64,000 bases of DNA from JAAZHD01 sp012510895 (GCA_050951465.1 JBMNJC010000010.1:124001-188000); one strand, 5' to 3'. Numbered from the stretch's first letter, positions 55,127 through 64,000 are shown. The notes: generated from the sequence alone by a model not told the origin. Numbers and translations are program-made.

Positions 55127-55954
55127 ATGGCAAACTGGGGTTATGAACAATTTACCGCTGAGGTCGACAAACTCATAGATATTGATCTTTCAGCCTATAA
55201 CGAAAGGCAGATGAAAAGAAGAGTTGATTCCTTTATTTTCCGCCATAAGCTGCGGACTTACAGGGAATTCTGCTCTGCTCTGGCTGCCGATAAGGAGCTG
55301 CGGGAGAAGTTTATCGATTACCTTACCATAAATGTTACCGAGTTTTTCAGGAATCCTGAGCAATGGGAAAAAATGAGTAATGAAATCATTCCAAAGCTGC
55401 TGAAATTATCCCAGCCCCTGAAAATTTGGAGCGCTGCCTGCTCCACCGGGGAAGAGCCTTATTCCATGGTCATGCTCCTTCACCAGGTTTTCGGCAGTTA
55501 CAGCGGAATCAAGATATTGGCCACTGATATAGACGAACGAGCCATTGACAAGGCTCGTTCGGGTATCTATGATAAAAAAGAATTAAAAAATATGCCGGAA
55601 AGCTGGATAAAAAAATTCTTTTATATAGAAGATAATACATGCACCGTAAAAGATGAGGTTAAGGCATGTGTGGAGTTTAAAAAACTTAATCTGCTTAAGG
55701 ATCCATATCCAAAAGACCTTCACCTTATACTTTGCAGGAATGTGATGATCTATTTTACCCAGGAGACCAAAGAAGGGATATACGGCCTCTTCCACAGCTC
55801 CTTAAAACCCGGGGGTGTATTATTTCTGGGAAGTACGGAACAGATCATTTATCCGGACAGGTACGGTTTTATGTCGCTGAAATCTTTTTTCTATGAAAAA
55901 ATTGAAAAGAGCAGAACAACATCTAAGTCACTAAATATACAGACCTTAGGATGA
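55127..55954 (+). CDS. cheR: Chemotaxis protein methyltransferase CheR
   Basis: 275 residues. N-terminal helical domain then SAM-binding fold: IWSAACSTGEEPYSMVMLL, ILATDIDERAIDKARSGIY and LILCRNVMIYFTQETKEGI. NVTEFFRNPEQW is the family motif. It methylates receptor Glu residues. No CheB methylesterase gene follows in the window. Confidence 0.95.
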   Translation: MANWGYEQFTAEVDKLIDIDLSAYNERQMKRRVDSFIFRHKLRTYREFCSALAADKELREKFIDYLTINVTEFFRNPEQWEKMSNEIIPKLLKLSQPLKIWSAACSTGEEPYSMVMLLHQVFGSYSGIKILATDIDERAIDKARSGIYDKKELKNMPESWIKKFFYIEDNTCTVKDEVKACVEFKKLNLLKDPYPKDLHLILCRNVMIYFTQETKEGIYGLFHSSLKPGGVLFLGSTEQIIYPDRYGFMSLKSFFYEKIEKSRTTSKSLNIQTLG

Positions 55955-55958
55955 TACT

Positions 55959-56552
55959 ATGACAACAAAGATTAATACGCATAATTTTGCTGAAGTAGTA
56001 CAATACGCACTAAATTACAGAGATTCTTATACTGCAGGGCATCAGAAACGGGTGGCAGAGCTGGCTGTTTTAATCGGCAGACGGGCCGGCCTGGATGAGG
56101 CCAAAATACATGAGCTGTATATAGGCGGGATGCTGCACGATATAGGGAAAATAGGAATTCCAAGGAAAATTCTGAACAAGAAGGATTCCTTAACAGAAGA
56201 GGAATTTATGGAGATAAAAAACCATCCTAAAATTGGTTTTGAGCTGATAAAGGACGAAAATTTTCCCTGGAGCGTAAAGGATATGGTACTGCACCATCAT
56301 GAAAGGCTGGACGGTTCCGGATATCCGGACGGCCTTCGCGGCAAGGAGATCAGCCTTGAGACAAGAATTATTACAGTTTGTGACGTAACAGAAGCCATGT
56401 CTACTGAGAGAGTATACAGGGCGGCAAGAACCCGCAGTGAAGTTATTAAAGAATTGACTGCAGGCAGAAAAATCAGGTATGACGATGATATCGCCGGAAT
56501 TATGATTGAGTTAATCAACACCGGTATATATAATCCATGGGGAAGTTCTTAA
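55959..56552 (+). CDS. HD-GYP domain phosphodiesterase
   Basis: 197 residues; a stand-alone HD-GYP domain with metal and signature residues intact: GHQKRVAELA, LHDIGKIGIP and HHHERLDGSGYPDGL, plus CDVTEAMSTERVYR. Such proteins degrade c-di-GMP. Only 4 bp after cheR and within the chemotaxis operon, so c-di-GMP turnover may be tied to motility. No receiver or sensor domain. Confidence 0.92.
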   Translation: MTTKINTHNFAEVVQYALNYRDSYTAGHQKRVAELAVLIGRRAGLDEAKIHELYIGGMLHDIGKIGIPRKILNKKDSLTEEEFMEIKNHPKIGFELIKDENFPWSVKDMVLHHHERLDGSGYPDGLRGKEISLETRIITVCDVTEAMSTERVYRAARTRSEVIKELTAGRKIRYDDDIAGIMIELINTGIYNPWGSS

Positions 56553-56621
56553 AAATTTTTTCATGCTCATGCTGTAATAGGCATGATAAATATAAGCTTG
56601 CAGCAAAGTTGCGGAGTGCAA

Positions 56622-57103
56622 ATGGATAAAAATATTAAAGATATTATAGTAGGCATAGCTGATTACAAGATAGCCCAAGGGCCTGGGAGGCTTATCACAC
56701 TGGGGCTTGGTTCATGTGTGGGTGTTTGTATTTACGATATGCTTTAACCATCGGGGGAATGGCACATATTTTGCTGCCTGACAGCAGTCAGTTCCCAAAG
56801 GATGCCAGGGCGGAAAAGTTTGCCGATCTTGCCATACCCAAAATGGTTGAGGAAATGGTAAGTCACGGCGCTTCCGTAAAAAATCTGGCAGCTAAAATAG
56901 CAGGCGGGGCAGCCATGTTTCCCTTGTCAGAAAGCAGCAAAAATATGGATATCGGCAAACGAAATGTTGATGCTGTCCGCGCCTGCCTGAATGAACTGGG
57001 CATTCCTATTCTGGCTGAGAATGTAGGAGGCAGCCTGGCGAGAACCATGATAATGGATGTAAAAGAAAGGGCTGGTAATTATAAAAATGCCGGGTCTGGC
57101 TGA
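56622..57103 (+). pseudogene. cheD: Chemoreceptor glutamine deamidase CheD, frameshifted
   Basis: The first frame reads MDKNIKDIIVGIADYKIA and LGSCVGVCIYDML, with the catalytic Cys in GSCVGVC, then stops at 56745-56747. The rest (IGGMAHILLPDSS with the catalytic His, AGGAAMFPL, NVGGSLARTM) continues in another frame to 57103. Adding one T to TTT (56743-56745) gives YDMLLTIGGMAH, the family spacing. Restored length about 160 residues, normal for CheD. Confidence 0.85.
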
Positions 57104-57194
57104 AAAAATACTATAAAATATTGGAAATGAATGTAGAAAAATGTTATTATATGATAAGCAGACATTTATAATACAAACTTGGAGGGTTTTGGAA

Positions 57195-57561
57195 ATGCCG
57201 AAGCGTGTACTGATCGTAGATGACGCTGCATTTATGCGCATGATGATAAGAGATATTTTAGAGAAAAACGGTTTTGAAGTAGCGGGAGAGGCTTCAAACG
57301 GACTAGAAGCCGTCAAAGAATTTCAGGAACTCAGGCCTGACGTTACAACGATGGATATTACTATGCCGGAGATGAATGGAATTGATGCAGTCAAGGCCAT
57401 TAAACAGATAGACCCGGATGCTAAAATCATTATGTTAAGCGCCATGGGGGCAGCAGGCCATGGTTATGGAAGCCATTCAGGCAGGTGCCCAGGATTTTGT
57501 AGTTAAACCTTTTCAGGGAGATCGTGTTATAGATGCATTAAACAGGGTTTTGGCAACATGA
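57195..57561 (+). pseudogene. cheY: Chemotaxis response regulator CheY, frameshifted
   Basis: Start ATG 57195 after GGAGGG. Receiver domain with D9, D10 and phospho-acceptor D54 (TTMDITMPE). The frame breaks in GGGGG (57446-57450) and ends early at 57506. Deleting one G gives SAMGQQAMVMEAIQAGAQDF then VVKPFQGDRVIDALNRVLAT to the TGA at 57559-57561, the normal CheY C-terminus with the conserved Lys. 121 residues when corrected. Confidence 0.86.
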
Positions 57562-57573
57562 GGGGGATAAAGA

Positions 57574-58573
57574 ATGTCAAAAGTATTGTCTCAGCAGGAG
57601 ATCGACACTCTGCTGTCAGCTCTATCATCCGGTGAGATAGCAGCGGAAGATCTGAAACCGGAGAGTGAAGAACGGACTGTAAAACCCTATGATTTCAGGC
57701 GGCCCAATAAATTTTCCAAAGAACAGATAACCACACTGAGTACCATTTATGAGAACTACTCCAGAATTGTATCAAATTATCTTTCTTCCCTGGTGCGATC
57801 CACCGTAAAAATGAAGGGCGTATCCATTGAACAGGTTACATACGAAGAATTCATACGGTCCATTCCCAATCCCACCTTGTTGTTGAATTTTTAAAATGCC
57901 TCCCCTGGGAGGAATCCTGCTTCTGGAGATTAATCCTCAATTTGCCTTTCAGATTATAGAATTGCTGTGCGGCGGCGGAAAGCCTGCCAGGCAGATGGCT
58001 GTCAGGGAACTGTCAGATATTGAATTAAGCATTATACAGGACATGCTTAAACAGGTTTTAAACAGCATGAAGGAAGCCTGGCGGGATGTAATAGAGGTTA
58101 ATCCGGTTCTTGAATCCCTGGAGAGCAACCCTCAGCTGAACCAAACCATGTCCCCCACTGAGCCGGTTGCTTTAATGACCTTTGTTGCTGAGGTCTCAGG
58201 TATTCAGAGTTTTGTCAATTTGTGCATCCCATATCTGTCCATTGAAAAAATTGTGGACAAGCTGGACATGCAGTACTGGTTCCAAAAGGAAAATATGCAG
58301 GAGAGCAAGGAGTATGCCTCCGTTCTTAAAGACAGAATTCTGTCTGCCAAAGTAAACTTGTCTGTATTGATGGGAAGAGCTCAAATCTCCGTGGAAGATT
58401 TTCTGACTATGTCGGAAGGGGATGTTCTTCCCCTGGATCAATTTACTAATGAACCTATGTATATGTATATCGAAGATAAACTGCATTTCAAGGTTCAACC
58501 GGGCTTGTACAAGGGCAAGCTGGCGGTACAGGTAGTAGAAATCGTGGAAAAGGATGTGGACAGTGATGAATGA
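57574..58573 (+). pseudogene. fliM: Flagellar motor switch protein FliM, frameshifted
   Basis: N-terminal CheY-binding peptide LSQQEIDTLLSAL and the EQVTYEEFIRSIPNPTLLL region are in one frame, which stops at 57892-57894. The rest (MPPLGGILLLEINPQFAFQI onward with the C-terminal SpoA domain) is in another frame to 58573. Removing one A from the AA at 57886-57887 gives LLLIFKMPPLGG, matching FliM. Restored length about 333 residues. The C-terminus overlaps fliY by 8 bp. Confidence 0.87.
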
Positions 58574-59645
58574 CGGTGTTTTATCACAGCAGGAAATTGA
58601 TTTTCTCCTGCGCGGAGGTGCAGATAAGAAACAGGCATCCCTGTTAACTGAGGGCGAAAGCGATATGCTGGGCGAAGTCGGAAATATTTCCATGGCCACG
58701 GCTGCTACGGCCTTGTCTCAAATACTAAACAACAAAGTAGAGATTACTACGCCTAAAGTTACTGTAACAACATTAAAAAAACTGCAGGAGTCAACCTCCA
58801 TACCCAATGTAATCTTTCAGGTGAAGTTTACCAGGGGGCTGGAGGGTTCCAATGTACTGCTTATTAATGTACCTGATGCAGCTATTATTGCCAATCTGAT
58901 GATTGGAGGAGACAGCGGGGAGGCCGGCTCCGTTCATACGCTTTCAGATATGCAAATGAGTGCAGTATCCGAGGCAATGAATCAGATGATCGGTTCTGCT
59001 TCCACATCCCTGGCTGCCATGCTGGGAAGGAGCCTTAATATCACCCCTCCCACAGTACAGGTCTGGGACGGCCATGATGATATAATAATTGACGGGATTG
59101 AAGCGGAACAAACCATTGTTCAGGTTGCCTTCCGCATGACTGTGGAAGATATGATCGACAGTCATATTATGCAGCTGTTTCACCTGGATACCGTAAAGGA
59201 CATTACAAACAGCCTGTTGAGTGAAAATGCTGTCGGCAGGGATAATGCCCGGCAGGAGAATAAGTCTGACGGACAGTCCCAACAGTCCCCTGAGGCCAAT
59301 CTGGCCAAAGAGGCCATGGAGGAGGCGGTTTTAGTGCAAAAGCCCAAATTTGGAGAATTGCAGAATAAACCTATGCAGGAGAAGCCGCAGAACATCGATT
59401 TGATAATGGATGTTCCCCTTGAGTTAAATGTGGTTCTTGGCAAGACCCAAAGAACCATTCGGGAGGTGCTGGCTTTAACCCCCGGGTCAGTTGTGGAACT
59501 AAATAAACTGGCGGAAGAACCCCTGGAGATTTATGTGAACGGGAAACTTCTGGCCCAGGGAGAAGTGGTGGTTATCAATGAAAACTTCGGCATTCGAATA
59601 ACCAATATTATAAGTGCCGGCGACAGGGTTAAAAGTCTGGGGTAA
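58566..59645 (+). CDS. fliY: Flagellar motor switch phosphatase FliY
   Basis: 359 residues from ATG 58566 (ATG 58554 is also possible). Starts MNDGVLSQQEIDFLLRG, a CheY-binding peptide. A CheC-like phosphatase domain with two active-site helices follows (EVGNISMATAATALSQILNN and SEAMNQMIGSASTSL), then a linker, then a FliN/SpoA domain (DVPLELNVVLGKTQRTIREV). It builds the C-ring and dephosphorylates CheY, typical for Bacillota and consistent with no CheZ here. Confidence 0.95.
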   Translation: MNDGVLSQQEIDFLLRGGADKKQASLLTEGESDMLGEVGNISMATAATALSQILNNKVEITTPKVTVTTLKKLQESTSIPNVIFQVKFTRGLEGSNVLLINVPDAAIIANLMIGGDSGEAGSVHTLSDMQMSAVSEAMNQMIGSASTSLAAMLGRSLNITPPTVQVWDGHDDIIIDGIEAEQTIVQVAFRMTVEDMIDSHIMQLFHLDTVKDITNSLLSENAVGRDNARQENKSDGQSQQSPEANLAKEAMEEAVLVQKPKFGELQNKPMQEKPQNIDLIMDVPLELNVVLGKTQRTIREVLALTPGSVVELNKLAEEPLEIYVNGKLLAQGEVVVINENFGIRITNIISAGDRVKSLG

Positions 59646-59692
59646 TCTCAGGCAAGAAATAATTGTCATAATGACTAAATATGTCTGATATG

Positions 59693-59723
59693 AAGCTGTC
59701 TCTTATATAGAAACAGCTTTTTT
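59693..59723 (+). terminator. Terminator after fliY
   Basis: AAGCTGT (59693-59699) pairs with ACAGCTT (59713-59719), with TCT/AGA inside, then TTTTT. Ends the chemotaxis operon. Confidence 0.82.
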
Positions 59724-59733
59724 ATTTATTTGC

Positions 59734-59760
59734 TAAACATATTCTCTGAAAAACCGATGT
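59734..59760 (+). promoter_or_regulatory. SigD (sigma-28) promoter of the flgM operon
   Basis: TAAA (59734-59737), exactly 15 bp, ACCGATGT (59753-59760). Six of eight bases match the GCCGATAT element, and the -35 is perfect. Transcript starts about 110 bp before flgM. Confidence 0.82.
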
Positions 59761-59876
59761 GATAATATAGAGGCAGATTATATATATCCGGCAGGTAAAG
59801 GAAAAGGAGTTGGATTTTTCTGCTCTGTTTCAGCAAAGGTACGGGAAACAGGAGCAGGGCACGGAGGTGGCAAGAA

Positions 59877-60188
59877 ATGAAGATACAAGGTTCGAACCCT
59901 ATCGAATATATTAACAGGGCATACAAGCGGAACAGAGAACCCCTAAATATTCAGGAAAAAAAATCGGATTTCCGTCCCCAACAGGATCGGATTGAGATAT
60001 CAGAAGCAAGCAAGGCATTAAAAAGCCGCATAGAAAATTTGGACAGCAAAGATGAGGAAATAGACTGGAAAAAGGTTGAAACCATAAGACAGGCAATTGC
60101 AAAAGGCACATATAAGGTGTCACCTGAAGGTCTGTCGGATAAATTGCTGGATGAGCTCAGCACCCAAAACAGACCGGAGGAAGAATAA
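59877..60188 (+). CDS. flgM: Anti-sigma-28 factor FlgM
   Basis: 103 residues. The C-terminal half (DRIEISEASKALKSRIENL, then WKKVETIRQAIAKGTYKVSP) is the sigma-28-binding FlgM region; the N-terminus is disordered and basic. FlgM holds SigD inactive until export through the hook-basal body, giving feedback on the promoter that drives it. GGAGGTG precedes the ATG. Confidence 0.92.
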   Translation: MKIQGSNPIEYINRAYKRNREPLNIQEKKSDFRPQQDRIEISEASKALKSRIENLDSKDEEIDWKKVETIRQAIAKGTYKVSPEGLSDKLLDELSTQNRPEEE

Positions 60189-60629
60189 ATGGAACTGATC
60201 ACACTGCTTTTAAAGCAAAATAAGATACTTGAAAGCATCTTAGACTGCCTGAAGAGAGAAAAACAGGCACTTATAAAGGAAGATGCCCCTGCTTTACTGG
60301 AAATAATTGAAGAAAAAAAACAGTATATAAATGCCTTGGAACAAATGGAAAAGAAACGGGAAGATACTTATCCCGGCATGAGCCTTACGAAGCTTAAGCA
60401 ATCCGGTTTATTGACAGATGAATTGGAAGCAGCGGGAAAAGAAATGCATCGGCTGACAAAACTGGTGTCTGAGTATCAGGAGACCAATGAGCTCTTAACA
60501 AGACAGTCATTGGCATATGTCAACAAAATGATATCCGTTATTAAAGGAGGCCAAAAATCTACTTACGATGCAAAAGGGAAAATGGATGGACAGGATGGAG
60601 ACAAGTCCATACTGAACCGCTCTGTTTGA
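60189..60629 (+). CDS. flgN: Flagellar export chaperone FlgN
   Basis: 146 residues, helical. LITLLLKQNKILESILDCLK and KEDAPALLEIIEEKKQYINA fit FlgN, the chaperone of hook-junction proteins FlgK and FlgL, whose genes follow. Starts right after the flgM stop (0-bp gap). Confidence 0.88.
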   Translation: MELITLLLKQNKILESILDCLKREKQALIKEDAPALLEIIEEKKQYINALEQMEKKREDTYPGMSLTKLKQSGLLTDELEAAGKEMHRLTKLVSEYQETNELLTRQSLAYVNKMISVIKGGQKSTYDAKGKMDGQDGDKSILNRSV

Positions 60630-60694
60630 TACAGCTGCAAGTATACAGGAATTACTAGTTGCTTTTAAATGAAAAACCAGAAAGAAGTGAAACT

Positions 60695-62344
60695 ATGTCC
60701 GGTATATTTTCAACACTGAATACAGCAAGAAGAGGAATGTTTGCACAGCAGCAGGCTGTAAGCACCGCCGGCCACAATATAGCCAATGCTGCTACGGAGG
60801 GATTTTCCAGGCAAAGGGTTCATATGACAGCCACTCCCGGTTTTTTGATTCCCAATGCAGGAGTAGTGGGTACAGGAGTGGATATAGTAAGCATAAGCAG
60901 AATACGGGACAGTTACCTTGATGTACAGATTCGCTTGGAAAAGGCGATAGCCGGTAATTATAAAGCAAGGCAGGAGATATTGGAACAGGTGGAAATGGTT
61001 TTTATGGAGCCTGGCGAAACAGGTTTAAACACCATCATGGGACGTATGTGGGATGCATGGCAGGAGCTGGCCAAGTCTCCGGAAAACTCCAACGCCAGAA
61101 CCGTTGTCAGGGATAATGCAAAAACCTTTACAGACAGTTTGAATCACTTATATGAACAGCTGAACACCTTAAAGAAAGACAGCATCAGCATAGCTGAAAA
61201 GAAGATATTTGATGCGGAATCAATCCTGACACAGATAAAAAGCTTAAATGATCAGATATTCAAAATTAAACTGAAAAATCAAGAACCCAACGATTTAATG
61301 GATCAAAGAGACCTGCTTTTGGACAAGCTTTCAGAGATCATGGATTTTTCTGCTTCCGAAGATAAATATGGCAGAGTGATAATTGAAAGCGCAGGCCGTA
61401 CTATACTGCAAACAGAAAAGGGCAATGAGATGCCTCTGCAAATGTCCCTTGTAAGAAGCATTGAAACCCTTGAAGACGGCAGGGTTCAGGTTGTCCTGGT
61501 GAGGGGAGGAGACTCCATTGATGGCCTGACTACCTTAGCTATGACACAAGAAGAGTATGACAGTTATGCCCCTGATGAGAATTCTCCGTCGTTTCTTCAG
61601 GAAGGCGCAGTAGTTTTTAATGATCCCTCCTGGAATGATAACTACCATGGAAATGCAGGCTTAAGCCTGTTTGAAGTGAACCATGGTGAACTTAAGGGTT
61701 ATCAGAATATCGGCACTGAGGTTGCCAAATACCAGAGTCAGCTTGACGGCCTGGCCCGGGCAGTAGCTTATGCTGTCAATACCATTCACGCTGATAACGG
61801 AGATCCTGACGGTCACAGCCCGGTGAGCTTTTTCGTGGGCGAGGGAGGTTCATCCGATATAAGCAGCATAAATGCAGGCAATATCAGGGTAAACCAGGCC
61901 ATCTTTGATGATATGGATAATATAAATACAGGCCGGGCATGGGACAGCCCCGAGGGTAACGGAGAACGGGCCCTGGCCATTGCACGGCTTAGGAATGCCT
62001 GGCTGCCAATACAGGAATTTATAGAAAACCCGGATACCACTGCCGCATATAATGCGGATGAAATGAAATTTGAAAACATAAGCGGAGGCAGTACCTTTGA
62101 AGGCTATTTCAAAGACGTCATTGCAGGGCTTGGCATTTCAGCCGAACAGGCCAAAAGGAAAGTGGAAAATCAGGAGGCATTAACAGGACAATTGATTCAA
62201 AGAAGATATTCTGTATCGGGCGTTTCCATAGATGAAGAGATAGCCTGTCTCATACAGTACCAACATGCTTACCAGGCCAATGCCAACGTAATTTCCACAT
62301 TGACTGCCATGCTGGACACACTGATTAACCGAATGGGGGTATAA
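60695..62344 (+). CDS. flgK: Flagellar hook-associated protein 1 FlgK
   Basis: 549 residues from ATG 60695 (a longer frame from 60659 is rejected). N-terminal SGIFSTLNTARRGMFAQQQA and GHNIANAATEGFSRQRV are the D0/D1 flagellin-like helices; the C-terminal EIACLIQYQHAYQANANVIS segment closes the coil. It joins hook and filament. Frame intact. Confidence 0.95.
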   Translation: MSGIFSTLNTARRGMFAQQQAVSTAGHNIANAATEGFSRQRVHMTATPGFLIPNAGVVGTGVDIVSISRIRDSYLDVQIRLEKAIAGNYKARQEILEQVEMVFMEPGETGLNTIMGRMWDAWQELAKSPENSNARTVVRDNAKTFTDSLNHLYEQLNTLKKDSISIAEKKIFDAESILTQIKSLNDQIFKIKLKNQEPNDLMDQRDLLLDKLSEIMDFSASEDKYGRVIIESAGRTILQTEKGNEMPLQMSLVRSIETLEDGRVQVVLVRGGDSIDGLTTLAMTQEEYDSYAPDENSPSFLQEGAVVFNDPSWNDNYHGNAGLSLFEVNHGELKGYQNIGTEVAKYQSQLDGLARAVAYAVNTIHADNGDPDGHSPVSFFVGEGGSSDISSINAGNIRVNQAIFDDMDNINTGRAWDSPEGNGERALAIARLRNAWLPIQEFIENPDTTAAYNADEMKFENISGGSTFEGYFKDVIAGLGISAEQAKRKVENQEALTGQLIQRRYSVSGVSIDEEIACLIQYQHAYQANANVISTLTAMLDTLINRMGV

Positions 62345-62347
62345 TGA

Positions 62348-63268
62348 ATGCGAGTTACCAATCAGAGTTTGTTACAGGGTTATCTGAATAACCTAAATAG
62401 AAATCTTACCAACATGGTCAAATATCAGGATCAAATGGCTTCCGGCAAGGAGATACGCAGGCCTTCCGATGACCCTTTCGCAGTTACACGTGTTATGTCC
62501 CTTCATACCTCCATTAATCAGAATGAACAATACCTAAGAAATATAGAGGATTCTCTGGGCTGGGTGGATATGACCGATTCTGCCCTCGGCAATATAGGCG
62601 ATATCATGAATCGGCTGCGAGAGCTGGTTATCAAGGGTGCAAACGGAACCCAGGGAGATTCTGAGCTGAATGCTATAAAAAGTGAGGTTGAGCAGCTTGT
62701 AGGGCAGATTGCCCAAATAGGAAATACCAACTACGACGGCAGGTATATTTTCGGAGGTCAGGATACCATTAATCCTCCTTTCGATGTAGATGCCGATAAT
62801 GTGCTGATTTATAACGGGGCAAGCGGTCCTGGCAAGGAAATGTTAACCCGCGAGATTTCGCAGAATGTTACCATCCACATTAACGTACCCGGTACATGGA
62901 TCATGGTCGGTAAAGATGAAAACAGAATAACAGCCGCCCTATCAGAAACCTTAAGCGGCATTATAAATGCATTGGAGTCAGGAGACGGAGAGACACTGGG
63001 GGGTCCGTTATTGGGTCAACTTGACGATCATATTAATAATATATTGTCCCTTAGGGCTGAAATGGGCGCTAAATACAATCGACTGGAAGCCGCTAAGCTT
63101 AAAAATGAAGAAGAAACCCTTAATATGACTGAGCTCTTATCCAAGACAGAAGATGTGGATATCGCAGAAAAGGCCATGGAATATGCTATGATGTCAGCGG
63201 TATATCAGGCATCATTAGCCATGGGAGCAAGGATATTGCAGCCTACACTGCTTGATTTTCTAAGGTGA
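62348..63268 (+). CDS. flgL: Flagellar hook-associated protein 3 FlgL
   Basis: 306 residues, normal length. N-terminus MRVTNQSLLQGYLNNLNRNL, then MASGKEIRRPSDDP, and a C-terminal EKAMEYAMMSAVYQASLAMG typical of flagellin-type proteins. Second hook-filament junction protein. Three bp after flgK. Confidence 0.94.
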   Translation: MRVTNQSLLQGYLNNLNRNLTNMVKYQDQMASGKEIRRPSDDPFAVTRVMSLHTSINQNEQYLRNIEDSLGWVDMTDSALGNIGDIMNRLRELVIKGANGTQGDSELNAIKSEVEQLVGQIAQIGNTNYDGRYIFGGQDTINPPFDVDADNVLIYNGASGPGKEMLTREISQNVTIHINVPGTWIMVGKDENRITAALSETLSGIINALESGDGETLGGPLLGQLDDHINNILSLRAEMGAKYNRLEAAKLKNEEETLNMTELLSKTEDVDIAEKAMEYAMMSAVYQASLAMGARILQPTLLDFLR

Positions 63269-63289
63269 AAAGGAAAGAGGGTATCATTA

Positions 63290-63727
63290 TTGATTATTCA
63301 AACAAAGTATTTTGGCAAAATGGTAATTAATAAAAACAAAATAATAAATTTTCCTGATGGACTGCCTGCCTTTCGGAACCAAAATAAATTTGTTATAATT
63401 GATCTGCCTGATAATCATAGTTTCTATTGCCTGCAAAGCGTTCAGGAGGCAGAGACGGCCTTTTTGATGATCCGCCCCTGGGACTTCTTCCCTGATTATG
63501 ACTTTGTCATTCCTGATCAAGATTTGGAGGAGCTTGGTATAACAAGTCATAAACAGGTGCTGATATATAATATTGTGACTATTCCTGAAGACTTTAGGAA
63601 GATGACTGCAAACCTTATGGCACCCATTGTTATTAACTCTGAAAACTTAAAGGGAAGGCAGGTTATTTTGCAAAAAGGCAATTATCAGATCAGGCATCCT
63701 TTCTACCGGGAAAAGGAAGTGGTATAG
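63290..63727 (+). CDS. fliW: Flagellar assembly factor FliW
   Basis: 145 residues from TTG 63290 behind AGGAAAGAGGG. Family marks: FPDGLPAFRNQNKFVII and LMAPIVINSENLKGRQVIL. FliW binds CsrA and flagellin, linking flagellin translation to filament growth. It is directly followed by csrA. Confidence 0.95.
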   Translation: MIIQTKYFGKMVINKNKIINFPDGLPAFRNQNKFVIIDLPDNHSFYCLQSVQEAETAFLMIRPWDFFPDYDFVIPDQDLEELGITSHKQVLIYNIVTIPEDFRKMTANLMAPIVINSENLKGRQVILQKGNYQIRHPFYREKEVV

Positions 63728-63730
63728 CTG

Positions 63731-63952
63731 ATGCTGGTGGTAACTCGAAAAATAAATGAGGGCATTGTTATAGACGAGGACATTGAAATAACCATAGTTG
63801 GAGTTGAAGACGGAAAAGTAAAACTTGGAATTAACGCCCCAAAGGATAAGAAGATTTACAGGAAAGAAATATTTGAAGCTATAAAGGAAGAAAACCGGAA
63901 AGCAATGAAAATAGACAAAAAAGTGTTCTCTCATCTGCCGAAGAAAAAATAA
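63731..63952 (+). CDS. csrA: Translational regulator CsrA
   Basis: 73 residues. Typical MLVVTRKINEGIVI start and VKLGINAPKD; the conserved VxRxE box reads IYRKEI. It dimerises and binds GGA motifs in mRNA leaders, in Bacillota chiefly that of flagellin (hag), which is likely just beyond the window. Controlled by FliW. Confidence 0.96.
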   Translation: MLVVTRKINEGIVIDEDIEITIVGVEDGKVKLGINAPKDKKIYRKEIFEAIKEENRKAMKIDKKVFSHLPKKK

Positions 63953-63978
63953 TATGTGTTCAAACATATTATTTTTTT
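63951..63978 (+). terminator. Terminator after csrA
   Basis: AATATGT (63951-63957), GTTCAA loop, ACATATT (63964-63970), then A and seven T; it overlaps the csrA stop. Confidence 0.85.
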
Positions 63979-64000
63979 GTCCAAATTACTAAACTATTGA

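Noticed and set aside
56745..57894. Programmed frameshifting or stop-codon recoding in cheD, cheY and fliM
   Set aside because: Sites lack the usual slippery heptamers with downstream pseudoknots, and each is fixed by a simple one-base change in a short repeat; read error or mutation is simpler.
1..64000. CRISPR array, tRNA, rRNA or replication origin
   Set aside because: No regularly spaced repeats, cloverleaf sequence, rRNA segment or DnaA-box cluster was recognised by eye.

Overview
The window reads as a chromosomal segment of an anaerobic, motile, endospore-forming member of the Clostridia (Bacillota). The evidence is a GerA/GerB/GerC-type spore germinant receptor operon, a FliY-type flagellar switch, fliW-csrA, SigD-like promoters, strong Shine-Dalgarno sites, frequent TTG starts, an Fe-S (class I, two-subunit) fumarase and a multi-subunit Mrp-type antiporter. 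I cannot name a genus. No rRNA, tRNA or CRISPR was seen.

Layout. 1-2.0 kb: the 5' part of an ArsR regulator gene (minus strand) and a DDE insertion sequence. 2.05-4.1 kb: a yybP-ykoY (Mn2+) riboswitch with a terminator, driving a GDT1/UPF0016 Mn exporter fused to a metallo-beta-lactamase-like domain. 4.3-9.4 kb: a sugar-acid/carbohydrate cluster (GDPD, galactonate dehydratase, KDPG/KDPGal aldolase, FAD oxidoreductase, Gfo/Idh/MocA). 9.5-11 kb: mgtE behind a long structured leader. 11.3-17.6 kb: cell-surface genes (frameshifted GH3 lipoprotein, M1 peptidase, LysM/M23 peptidase) and murA. 17.6-19.7 kb: an ABC-F protein preceded by a leader-peptide attenuator. 19.7-22.3 kb (minus): malic enzyme and fumarase. 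22.6-28.5 kb: housekeeping genes (YycJ, HtrA, CPBP protease, RlmH, GNAT, YjbQ, ACP phosphodiesterase). 28.5-36.2 kb (minus): a ten-gene Mrp/Mbh-type antiporter operon with three large proton-pumping subunits, behind what looks like a c-di-AMP (ydaO) riboswitch. 36.3-40.2 kb (minus): germinant receptor operon. 40.4-43 kb: DJ-1/PfpI protein, YwlG and a ceramidase-like protein. 43.0-44.8 kb: an ISNCY/IS1202-like element flanked by a 19-bp direct repeat. 44.8-47.6 kb: ArsR/SmtB regulator, HMA protein and P1B ATPase for metal efflux. 47.7-59.7 kb: chemotaxis and switch operon (cheA, coiled-coil protein, cheW, two MCPs, cheR, HD-GYP, cheD, cheY, fliM, fliY). 59.7-64 kb: flgM-flgN-flgK-flgL-fliW-csrA under a near-consensus SigD promoter.

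The window is rich in cis-acting RNA: Mn2+ and c-di-AMP riboswitches, an ABC-F attenuator, an unassigned mgtE leader with mutually exclusive helices, and a hairpin between the Shine-Dalgarno and start of murA. Metal and ion homeostasis (Mn, Mg, Zn/Cd, Na+/H+) is the common theme.

Five genes carry single-base frameshifts (GH3 and four in the chemotaxis/switch operon: mcp, cheD, cheY, fliM). Most lie in short homopolymers, so read errors are the leading explanation, but clustering in one motility operon leaves real decay possible.
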